Source: Epibacterium ulvae
GTDB lineage: Bacteria > Pseudomonadota > Alphaproteobacteria > Rhodobacterales > Rhodobacteraceae
Assembly: GCF_900102795.1 (NCBI RefSeq)
Contig: NZ_FMWG01000017.1
Location: 1 to 50,411, forward strand
Reading direction: 5' to 3'
Length of the DNA: 50,411 nt
The notes beneath the pieces are model-generated. The model worked only from the letters and a program-made list of their open reading frames with translations, searched no databases and was not told the origin of the DNA. Below, piece after piece: positions 1 to 5,209 of the stretch. The first letter of the stretch is position 1. Every line of letters starts with the position of its first letter. The position numbers and the translations under genes were made by a program.

Positions 1-336
1 GTATTTCCCAATCAATATAATTCTGACAAGGCGTTTGCCTTCGACACTGAGATTAGTTTGGTCACCGATTTCTTGGAGTATTTCTAGGCCGTTTTCGACT
101 TTGGAACGGGAATCCCGAAGCGATACACTTAATTTACCAGCTATATGTTCTCGCTCATCCTGTTCTATATTTGGTTGAACCAATGTTTTAAGATCGAGTA
201 TCGTCTCATCAGAAAAGTGCAATACGTGAAGAATTTTACGTATATCCATTGCTGACTGTGTGTTCGCCCTTGCGTCTAGTTTCTCTATAAAGTTCTCAAA
301 ATAGCCCAAAACACCGAGCAAATCACCTATTGACAT
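1..336 (-). CDS. Unknown cassette protein, copy 1 (runs off the window start)
   Basis: Not recognised. It starts at the ATG at 336, six bases after a junction motif (342-359) that supplies the purine-rich ribosome-binding sequence, and stays open to base 1, so its C terminus lies outside the window. The N terminus reads MSIGDLLGVLGYFEN; the rest is mixed charged and hydrophobic, probably helical, with no membrane segment or catalytic motif that I recognise. A second copy lies at 50032-50411 on the opposite strand, differing at two bases inside the shared coding part. It is the last visible gene of the small-gene array that begins near 2244. The duplication suggests a mobile cassette rather than a plasmid maintenance gene; function is unknown. 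Confidence 0.7.
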   Translation of the reverse strand, partial: MSIGDLLGVLGYFENFIEKLDARANTQSAMDIRKILHVLHFSDETILDLKTLVQPNIEQDEREHIAGKLSVSLRDSRSKVENGLEILQEIGDQTNLSVEGKRLVRIILIGKY

Positions 337-341
337 CACTT

Positions 342-359
342 TCTGCACCTTTCTTGGAA
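342..359 (-). repeat. Junction motif copy 1
   Basis: Reads TTCCAAGAAAGGTGCAGA on the minus strand, followed by the ATG at 336. AAGAAAGG can serve as the Shine-Dalgarno sequence. Confidence 0.7.
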
Positions 360-389
360 ACGTTGCCGGTAGGCTTCCGTCAACCGGGG

Positions 390-671
390 CTAGTCCCCTT
401 CTTTTTGATCGAAATTGATTTTTTCAGCATCCCGTAGGGATCGCAGAAGTTTGGGGTCCATCCAAAATACTCCGCGATGAGCAAGCCAAATCGCAGAATA
501 CGCAACAGCCCACATGCAGAAACCAATCAGAAGATCTTGCTGAGTATAGTAAGGGTGCTCAGTAACAACGTACAGAGCTCCGCCAGCTGTCAGCAACAGT
601 AGCCATAGTCCCCCCAGTGGTATTCCAGTCTTGAAAGACATTGCTTCTATAGCCCTGAAAACAAATCCCAT
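390..671 (-). CDS. Small membrane protein of the minus-strand cassette array
   Basis: Not recognised. About 93 residues starting MGFVFRAIEAM at the ATG at 671, directly after a junction motif (675-692). Two hydrophobic stretches, roughly residues 18-35 (LWLLLLTAGGALYVV) and 45-64, are compatible with two transmembrane helices. The C terminus is charged and ends QKEGD. The upstream gene stops at 706 and the next starts at 336, so it is probably co-transcribed with both. A GTG three bases upstream is in frame, but the ATG has the better spacing from the AAGAAGG sequence. Function unknown. Confidence 0.65.
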   Translation of the reverse strand: MGFVFRAIEAMSFKTGIPLGGLWLLLLTAGGALYVVTEHPYYTQQDLLIGFCMWAVAYSAIWLAHRGVFWMDPKLLRSLRDAEKINFDQKEGD

Positions 672-674
672 CAC

Positions 675-692
675 TCTGCACCCTTCTTGGAA
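675..692 (-). repeat. Junction motif copy 2
   Basis: Reads TTCCAAGAAGGGTGCAGA on the minus strand between the stop at 706 and the ATG at 671. Confidence 0.7.
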
Positions 693-705
693 TTGCTTGG
701 AAGCG

Positions 706-1110
706 TCATAAGACCTGCCATGGTTTAACGCCCGCTTTCATGCCTAATGGATTGTTGCGAAGAACGGTATCAACGGATTGCAACCATTTGGCATGTACTT
801 CATCCAAAACGTGAAGCGCTTCTTTAGCATTTGCCCGATTGACGTGTGGACGTATGTTCTCAGGAATACCGCTAACACGGTTAGGATGGTTCAAAAGCTC
901 GGCAACAAACCGCTTTGCGCGCTGCCAAGCCAGCTTTACGGCTTCGATGCCTTGGCCAGCTAAGACACTGTAGACAGAGTTATACTGTGACGGGATATCA
1001 AGGACTGTTTCCCCTGCTCGCACAGCGGATTCAATGAGCGCAGCCCATGCCAACGATTTCCAGCTAAATGGCTGGAAGATATTGCCGGGGTCTCTGTCTT
1101 GTTCGCTCAC
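706..1110 (-). CDS. Unknown 134-residue cassette protein
   Basis: Not recognised. It starts with GTG at 1110 (MSEQDRDPGN), overlapping the stop of the preceding gene by four bases, so translation is probably coupled. The protein is soluble, mixed helical, with conserved-looking aromatic clusters such as FQPFSWKSLAWAA near the N terminus and WQRAKRFVAELL in the middle. No signal peptide, membrane helix or catalytic motif is visible. The junction motif 1114-1131 lies inside the 3' end of the upstream gene and provides the ribosome-binding sequence. Confidence 0.6.
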   Translation of the reverse strand: MSEQDRDPGNIFQPFSWKSLAWAALIESAVRAGETVLDIPSQYNSVYSVLAGQGIEAVKLAWQRAKRFVAELLNHPNRVSGIPENIRPHVNRANAKEALHVLDEVHAKWLQSVDTVLRNNPLGMKAGVKPWQVL

Positions 1111-1322
1111 CCGTCCGCACCTTTGCTGGAAGTGTTATTTGCCCTGATCTGAGCGATGTCGGCACGTATTCTCGCAGCACTTGCCCTTGGGCGCTTCAAT
1201 CTGTCGTCGCGTCCATTTTGCCAGCCGTGACGATACTCATCTGAGCGGTTAGCAAGGGTGGCAGGTAGATCGGATCGATCATCGCTCAAACCGTCCATAT
1301 AGCCTTCTGTGACTTCACTCAT
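1107..1322 (-). CDS. Unknown 71-residue basic cassette protein
   Basis: Not recognised. The likely start is the ATG at 1322 (MSEVTEGYMDG), directly after a junction motif. It is hydrophilic and arginine-rich in the second half (DDRLKRPRASAARIRADIAQIRA). Its last codons are encoded by the next junction motif, giving the tail SSKGADG. Similar KGAD-type tails on unrelated neighbours come from the motif rather than from common ancestry. Function unknown. Confidence 0.6.
   Translation of the reverse strand: MSEVTEGYMDGLSDDRSDLPATLANRSDEYRHGWQNGRDDRLKRPRASAARIRADIAQIRANNTSSKGADG
1114..1131 (-). repeat. Junction motif copy 3
   Basis: Variant TTCCAGCAAAGGTGCGGA; encodes the SSKGAD tail of the upstream gene and precedes the GTG start at 1110. 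Confidence 0.6.
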
Positions 1323-1324
1323 CA

Positions 1325-1342
1325 CTGGCACCCTTTCTGGAA
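1325..1342 (-). repeat. Junction motif copy 4
   Basis: Variant TTCCAGAAAGGGTGCCAG between the stop at 1344 and the ATG at 1322. Confidence 0.65.
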
Positions 1343-1343
1343 G

Positions 1344-1778
1344 TTACTTTGCGACGACAGTCTCAAGGGAGACCGTGGCGATACTCGGATCAAGCCCGAC
1401 GGAAAAAGCTCCTACAGTGCACAAAATGGCTATAACGAAATAAGGCACCACATGGTTTGTCCATCCAACTTTAGCTGTAGATGGGTTTAAACCAAGAGAC
1501 TGCTCAGTATCACGCATGAAAGTCGCAGAGCGTGCATACCCCTCGTAGGAGCCGTACATGCAAAACAACACACAAATCCCCAAGACCCCCAAAGCTAGAA
1601 ACAGCTCAGATGCCTTGCTGATGGGGTCTTCGCCGAATGCGAGTCCCATCGAGACAGCCAGGATCCCGGCGTAAGAAAACGGAAGTTGCCACAACCTGTT
1701 ACCATGAGCTACCAACCGATCTTGCAAGATTTGCATTTGAACCTCTGTTGATGTGGTTGACGGTTGAGCTTTATCCAT
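1344..1778 (-). CDS. Multi-pass membrane protein of the cassette array
   Basis: Not recognised. The start is taken at the ATG at 1778 (MDKAQPSTTSTEVQ) because a junction motif with an AAGAAAGG ribosome-binding sequence sits just upstream; an open frame continues upstream only through the preceding HTH gene. About 144 residues: a short soluble N terminus, then three hydrophobic segments (about residues 35-52, 62-82 with CVLFCMYGSYEGYARS, and 112-132 with VVPYFVIAILCTVGAF). The N terminus overlaps the HTH gene stop (1771-1773), so it is translationally coupled to the regulator. It may be cargo controlled by that HTH protein. Confidence 0.65.
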   Translation of the reverse strand: MDKAQPSTTSTEVQMQILQDRLVAHGNRLWQLPFSYAGILAVSMGLAFGEDPISKASELFLALGVLGICVLFCMYGSYEGYARSATFMRDTEQSLGLNPSTAKVGWTNHVVPYFVIAILCTVGAFSVGLDPSIATVSLETVVAK

Positions 1779-1995
1779 TGTCCGCACCTTTCTTGGAAAC
1801 AACTTTCGGCCAATCATCTGGCCGATAGCCCGCAGCATATGCCTTCAATAGACGTTCTGCCGCAGGGCTAGGTTTGCGCGCCCCACGCTCTAACTCAGAA
1901 ACGCGCACAGCTTTGCCATATCCCATGACAGAAGCAAGTTCGGCTTGGGTCAGGTCCAATGCCTCACGAATGGATAGAACCTGATCAGGTGTCAT
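1771..1995 (-). CDS. XRE-type helix-turn-helix regulator (module copy A)
   Basis: A 74-residue DNA-binding protein. MTPDQVLSIREALDLTQAELASVMGY is a typical XRE/Cro HTH, followed by RVSELERGARKPS and the tail AGYRPDDWP. Its ATG overlaps the stop codon of the 34-residue peptide gene (TAATG), so the two are translationally coupled. A homologue occupies the same position in module copy B (44387-44602). Two tandem near-palindromes upstream of the peptide genes (2304-2354) are plausible operators. The last residues SKKGADNG are encoded by a junction motif. Inference: autorepressor of the module. Confidence 0.8.
   Translation of the reverse strand: MTPDQVLSIREALDLTQAELASVMGYGKAVRVSELERGARKPSPAAERLLKAYAAGYRPDDWPKVVSKKGADNG
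1781..1798 (-). repeat. Junction motif copy 5
   Basis: TTCCAAGAAAGGTGCGGA, coding for SKKGAD at the end of the HTH gene and preceding the ATG at 1778. Confidence 0.7.
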
Positions 1996-2099
1996 TAGAA
2001 TGGCCACCAACCGTGATGTACACGCTCAACGATCACTAAGGCGATCCCGAGCACGGAAACACCAATCGAAATTGCTGCGATCTTGTTGCTAGTAGACAT
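1995..2099 (-). CDS. 34-residue membrane peptide ending HHGWWPF (module copy A)
   Basis: Translates as MSTSNKIAAISIGVSVLG, then IALVIVERVHHGWWPF. A single hydrophobic helix (about residues 6-24) is followed by a His/Trp-rich end. The copy B homologue (44286-44390) is the same length and keeps MSTS, the helix, the ER.HH motif and the GWWPF end. The start codon is preceded by the conserved string GGAGATGTTAAATG. The stop overlaps the HTH start. Conservation of a peptide this small in two separate loci supports real translation. Function unknown; a small membrane-active peptide or a membrane sensor are possibilities. Confidence 0.75.
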   Translation of the reverse strand: MSTSNKIAAISIGVSVLGIALVIVERVHHGWWPF

Positions 2100-2128
2100 T
2101 TAACATCTCCATGCTTAAAACTAGGGGC

Positions 2129-2156
2129 GACCGATCCGGCGGCAACCGGACCGATC
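2129..2156 (-). promoter_or_regulatory. Intercistronic hairpin (copy A)
   Basis: An 11-bp stem (two G-U wobbles in RNA) with a 6-base loop lies between the two peptide genes. Copy B has a hairpin at the same place (44229-44254) with a different stem sequence, so structure is kept more than sequence. Confidence 0.6.
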
Positions 2157-2166
2157 CCCCTTCAGA

Positions 2167-2244
2167 TTACCAGTGGTGGTACATGTTCAAGACGAACAAG
2201 ATCACCAGAAGGATCTGAAGAGCTAGGGCGATTTTTTGCATCAT
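2167..2244 (-). CDS. 25-residue hydrophobic peptide ending HHW (module copy A)
   Basis: Translates as MMQKIALALQILLVILFVLN followed by MYHHW. It is almost entirely one hydrophobic helix with a C-terminal HHW. The copy B homologue at 44139-44219 has 26 residues and the same pattern, ending NMIHHW. It starts after an AGGAGC ribosome-binding sequence and is the first gene after a conserved leader hairpin. The pattern resembles hydrophobic type I toxin peptides or small membrane regulators, but I know no family with this ending. Confidence 0.7.
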   Translation of the reverse strand: MMQKIALALQILLVILFVLNMYHHW

Positions 2245-2262
2245 CGCTTTGCTCCTAGTTAT

Positions 2263-2293
2263 GTGGCGGTGGCGGCCAATCCGCCCCGTCCAC
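2263..2293 (-). promoter_or_regulatory. Conserved 5' leader hairpin (copy A)
   Basis: A GTGGACGGGGCGG...CCGCCACCGCCAC leader just upstream of the first peptide gene. Copy B (44090-44120) is identical except in the loop. The inner GGCGG/CCGCC and outer GTGG/CCAC segments pair, flanking an internal loop. Confidence 0.7.
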
Positions 2294-2303
2294 ATATATT
2301 TTA

Positions 2304-2354
2304 TACCGCAAAGCGTTATATTTTGCTAGCGAATTTAGTACCGCAAAGCGTTAT
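2304..2354 (-). promoter_or_regulatory. Tandem operators and promoter of module copy A
   Basis: Two identical 16-base sites, TACCGCAAAGCGTTAT, lie at 2304-2319 and 2339-2354. Each contains the palindrome CGC-AAA-GCG. On the minus strand the site nearer the genes lies just before a TATAAAAT -10-like sequence, a normal position for a repressor site. Confidence 0.65.
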
Positions 2355-2399
2355 TCTTTCGTGAATCGAGTACTCAGGCAAGAAGTCTGCGCCGGTCAA

Positions 2400-2417
2400 T
2401 CTGCACCCTTCTTGGAA
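2400..2417 (-). repeat. Junction motif copy 6
   Basis: TTCCAAGAAGGGTGCAGA just after the stop at 2430. No gene follows directly; the promoter of module copy A begins about 45 bases on. Confidence 0.7.
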
Positions 2418-2429
2418 GTCATTTGTCGG

Positions 2430-3230
2430 TTAATTTTGCGGGTCACTTCGACATTCTCCATCCCACCAGCCATTGCCGGAGCGAATACACTCCTGCCGCA
2501 AGGGATCATCGGTCACGTCAACCTCTTCGAGTAGAAGCAGTAGGTCATCAACAAGTGCGGGAAAGTGTTTGTGCTCCATCTGTGAAAACAGATCACCGCC
2601 AGCCCAGACATTTATTCGTGTTGACAGGCCATGCCAGTCAAATCTGATGTAGCAGGAATAACTGCCATTCTCGATCTGTTTCTTATTTTCATTAAAGCAC
2701 TTGGCTTGGTGAGGTACACGCTCACGCGCCCCTGCTACTGGACCTTCGTAGACGTACAGATTGCCAGCGGTAGTCACTTCATCTGGTTTACCTTCAATCG
2801 GGACTATGCGATCTTCATCATGGTAAACAGAATAAACACCGTCCCCCAAGGTGATGCGCTCACGAAAGTCAGGGTAGTTCTCTCGACCGCGCTTTGTGAT
2901 GTGCTGATAATCTGCCGTCATTACACCTGTCGAAAATGCTGTGAGATTATACCGCAACCCAGGAAGGCGTTGTGCATTCATTACCGTGCGCACAGCATTG
3001 GAGGCAAATCGTGCACAGGTATGAAACACTCGGTCTCCTACCTGCACGATATTCCCGTGAGGGAAGCCTCTATCTCGCTTGTCTTCGCAATATGACGCAG
3101 TGGTATCAACTGGTGGTGGAGCGCGGAACTTATAATGGTCAACCTCCGCTGATAGAGCTGTAACCCCTGTCTGCATCATAAGGGTGAATAGACCAACGTG
3201 CTTGACTTTATTGATGATCTTGAACGACAT
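2430..3230 (-). CDS. Secreted cysteine-containing protein of unknown function
   Basis: 266 residues starting MSFKIINKVKHVG at 3230. A basic N terminus, a hydrophobic core (VGLFTLMMQTGVTALSA) and a probable cleavage after ALSA make a Sec signal peptide. The mature part has six or more cysteines (YCEDKRD, HTCARF, AKCFNE, SYSCYI, RQECIR, DGECRS), suggesting disulfides outside the cytoplasm. It ends with CRSDPQN. It is separated from module copy A by a junction motif and a promoter. No enzymatic motif is recognised. Confidence 0.75.
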   Translation of the reverse strand: MSFKIINKVKHVGLFTLMMQTGVTALSAEVDHYKFRAPPPVDTTASYCEDKRDRGFPHGNIVQVGDRVFHTCARFASNAVRTVMNAQRLPGLRYNLTAFSTGVMTADYQHITKRGRENYPDFRERITLGDGVYSVYHDEDRIVPIEGKPDEVTTAGNLYVYEGPVAGARERVPHQAKCFNENKKQIENGSYSCYIRFDWHGLSTRINVWAGGDLFSQMEHKHFPALVDDLLLLLEEVDVTDDPLRQECIRSGNGWWDGECRSDPQN

Positions 3231-3616
3231 ATCGCCACCTATGGTTGAATTTAATCAGGATAATTCACGCCTTATAAGATTTCCACCTCCACAATAGATC
3301 AAAGCACTGGTTTAGGGGTCGATTTGGGGGGAGTGAAAAATAGGGCGGTAAGCAGTTTCCTTCGGTGGTGCGCCGCTGACAGTCTCAAAAACCCTTAAAC
3401 ACTAACGGAACTACCCAATGAGACATTGAAAGAGACGTGATTTTGCGCGTTCTCAAAATCTACACTCATTGAGACGCGCTCACCAATGCAGGACAGTTTG
3501 TGGTGGGCAGCCGTTCCAAGATCATGCGGCGATGTAGGGAAAAGAACCCTTTCTGCTCGTCAATTCTAAGGCGGTAGATTAGGCTTTCGTAGAGACTAGA
3601 AAGAAAAATCGACCTC
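3231..3616. other. Divergent intergenic region
   Basis: Lies between the minus-strand secreted protein and the plus-strand operon. It contains inverted and direct copies of a TCTCA/TGAGAC string (CAATGAGACAT at 3416-3426, CTCATTGAGACG at 3465-3476, GTCTCAAAA near 3382). These could be operator or resolvase subsites. No gene is seen. Confidence 0.35.
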
Positions 3617-3925
3617 ATGCCAGACATCTATGAACTCGTCCTCTGCGACATTTCCGGTGAACATAAACCGGTGGCTGTATTTCAGTCGGAGCGCCCATTC
3701 ATGCCGCTTAGCGTTGGTGAACGCTTCGACGATCATGGTTGGGATCGCCTTGATGGCGTTGGTAAAATTGGCACTCCGGAGGAACCGATCCGCTATCTTG
3801 TGTTTGCGACCAAGCACGTCGTTTTCGAGATGGATGGCAAAATGATCTATCAGTTTTGCGTTGACCTACAGCCCTATAGCGGCCCTCGATCACCGGCTTG
3901 GGGGCACCATAATCCGGTCGAGTAG
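3617..3925 (+). CDS. Hypothetical protein, first gene of the 3.6-6.6 kb operon
   Basis: 102 residues starting MPDIYELVLCDISGEHKP. It is soluble with many aromatic residues and an alternating hydrophobic pattern suggestive of a beta-rich fold (IRYLVFATKHVVFEM, KMIYQFCVDL). No motif is recognised. The next start follows two bases after its stop, so it is probably co-transcribed with the genes to 6595. The ribosome-binding site is weak (AAAGAAAAAT). Confidence 0.55.
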   Translation: MPDIYELVLCDISGEHKPVAVFQSERPFMPLSVGERFDDHGWDRLDGVGKIGTPEEPIRYLVFATKHVVFEMDGKMIYQFCVDLQPYSGPRSPAWGHHNPVE

Positions 3926-3927
3926 AA

Positions 3928-4131
3928 ATGCCCGTAGAATGGTGGGAAAGCCACGCATCTCTCCAGTCAGGTATGGACGGCGAATGGGCAAAGTACCATC
4001 AATCCGAGCTAGGGCCGTTTACCGCCCTATTCTGCACTGAGCCGGACTCGACCCCAAGAAGGGTGCGGATTGATGGCAATTTCGCTGCCAGAAAAGATCG
4101 CAATCTATCGCCGCAACCTTGTCCGATATGA
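3928..4131 (+). CDS. Short hypothetical protein, probably disturbed at its 3' end
   Basis: Starts MPVEWWESHASLQSG two bases after the previous stop. The frame crosses the junction motif at 4052-4069 and continues about 60 bases into the next gene out of frame. In the frame used by other motif copies the end would read DPKKGAD followed by a stop. The real protein may therefore have ended near 4072, and a small indel or a recent join may have shifted it. Function unknown. Confidence 0.4.
   Translation: MPVEWWESHASLQSGMDGEWAKYHQSELGPFTALFCTEPDSTPRRVRIDGNFAARKDRNLSPQPCPI
4052..4069 (+). repeat. Junction motif copy 7
   Basis: CCCCAAGAAGGGTGCGGA followed by ATTGATG; the ATG at 4073 begins the next gene. 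Confidence 0.65.
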
Positions 4132-4252
4132 ACAAGAAGGTGATGCTGAAAAAGTCGAGGTACAGCGGCGGCTTATTGCTCGCCTCGAAAACGAACTAGC
4201 TTCCAGAAAAGGTGCGCAGGGTGCGAAAACAGCAGGATACTCCAGTTACTAA
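4073..4252 (+). CDS. Small coiled-coil protein
   Basis: 59 residues starting MAISLPEKIAIYRRNLVRYEQ at 4073, just after a junction motif. Residues 8-45 form a charged heptad-like helix (EKVEVQRRLIARLENELASRK). The next junction motif (4201-4218) is read within it as SRKGA before its end at AGYSSY. It overlaps the following gene by about 40 bases. It could be a small partner of the next protein; no family recognised. Confidence 0.5.
   Translation: MAISLPEKIAIYRRNLVRYEQEGDAEKVEVQRRLIARLENELASRKGAQGAKTAGYSSY
4201..4218 (+). repeat. Junction motif copy 8
   Basis: Variant TTCCAGAAAAGGTGCGCA. The next gene begins at the GTG at 4212 inside it or the GTG at 4221 just after it. Confidence 0.55.
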
Positions 4253-4799
4253 ACACACTGTTTTGATTGGTGGTGTCGCCGACATGTGGGAAAAGATGTA
4301 CTGGGATGTTGATCACTTCTGCGACTTACAACGCACCTATCCCGAAGAAAAACAGCCGTTGGTTTTCTCAGCAATCAACGCGTGTATTTCTAGCAAATCA
4401 TTGGAAGATTGGACCAAATCGGCTTGGATGAAGGCCGCTCGAAGTGCTGGAGAAACACCTTCAGGTGAGGACTTCCAAGAGCGATTAACTGCCGCTATTC
4501 CCATCCAAGATCTTTGTGCCGATATTGCAAACACTTCCAAGCACGCTTCCTACAGAGACAGCAGGCATCCTGATGGGCATCTGAACTTAAAGTGGGACGA
4601 TGGGGCTGAAATTCAGCCTGCATGCCAGATGCTCCTTAGATCGGGAGATGGCTCTCAAGTGTTGCTACTTAGCGACTTGGACAAGCTACCTCGTCAATGG
4701 TGGAGATTTTTGAGAAGTTTAGAATTGGTGGATGGAGAGCAACCCACCCCAGTTTGGCTGCAAAAGAAACTATCACGGATTTTCGGAGGTGCAGATTGA
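4212..4799 (+). CDS. Hypothetical soluble protein
   Basis: About 195 residues, starting at GTG 4212 (MRRVRKQQDTP) or GTG 4221. It is rich in tryptophan and charged residues (DMWEKMYWDVDHFCDLQ, LEDWTKSAWMKAARSAGE, LPRQWWRFLRSLELV). It contains ANTSKHASYRDSRHPDGH, a His-containing loop resembling helical HEPN-like folds in general feel only; no confirmed motif. The C terminus FGGAD is encoded by a junction motif and its TGA overlaps the ATG of the next gene (TGATG). Function unknown. Confidence 0.6.
   Translation: MRRVRKQQDTPVTKHTVLIGGVADMWEKMYWDVDHFCDLQRTYPEEKQPLVFSAINACISSKSLEDWTKSAWMKAARSAGETPSGEDFQERLTAAIPIQDLCADIANTSKHASYRDSRHPDGHLNLKWDDGAEIQPACQMLLRSGDGSQVLLLSDLDKLPRQWWRFLRSLELVDGEQPTPVWLQKKLSRIFGGAD
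4785..4795 (+). repeat. Junction motif copy 9 (partial)
   Basis: GGAGGTGCAGA followed by TTGATG; only the right half of the motif is kept. The gene at 4799 starts here. Confidence 0.5.
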
Positions 4800-5176
4800 T
4801 GACCAAGTGGTCTACAATATTGTTGGTCATCGGCGCGTTTGGTTTACCTTCTGGCTTCCTCGCATGTAGAGCATACAACAAATATCTTGATCGTCTAACC
4901 GAAGAAGGCATCGAGGCTGCTATGCGGCTCGCTTCCGTAGAGAGAAGCACAAAGAGCGGAACCACAAGTCTGTATCAGTCGATCATCACGTCACTGGTTC
5001 GGTTTAAGCGAGAGATTGATGATATCCCCGCACCTGCCCATGTATTTATGGCAAGCCCATTTCTTGATATCGCCAATGTCGACGAGCGTGAGTTCTTCGG
5101 GTGCGTTCAACGTCCTGTCTGGCAAGGTTTGGTCGTGGAACGTGGCATTTCAGCAAAACAGATTGTAAGATCGTGA
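4799..5176 (+). CDS. Membrane-anchored hypothetical protein
   Basis: 125 residues starting MTKWSTILLVIGAFGLPSG at the ATG at 4799. An N-terminal hydrophobic helix is followed by LACRAYNKYLD, which could be a weak lipobox (LAC) or simply a membrane anchor. The rest is soluble and mainly helical with charged residues. Translation is probably coupled to the preceding gene through the overlapping TGATG. It ends 33 bases before the next start. No family recognised. Confidence 0.6.
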   Translation: MTKWSTILLVIGAFGLPSGFLACRAYNKYLDRLTEEGIEAAMRLASVERSTKSGTTSLYQSIITSLVRFKREIDDIPAPAHVFMASPFLDIANVDEREFFGCVQRPVWQGLVVERGISAKQIVRS

Positions 5177-5209
5177 TATACGCCATTCAACACATCGAGC
5201 TGAGAATAA

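Larger units (their letters stand above)
1..359. repeat. Inverted duplicate of 50009-50367
   Basis: The reverse complement of 1-359 matches 50009-50367 with three mismatches by eye, one in the junction motif and two near the start of the gene. Homology stops exactly at the outer edge of the motif (359 / 50009); the sequences beyond are unrelated. The mismatches make a pure fold-back assembly artefact unlikely. Confidence 0.9.
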
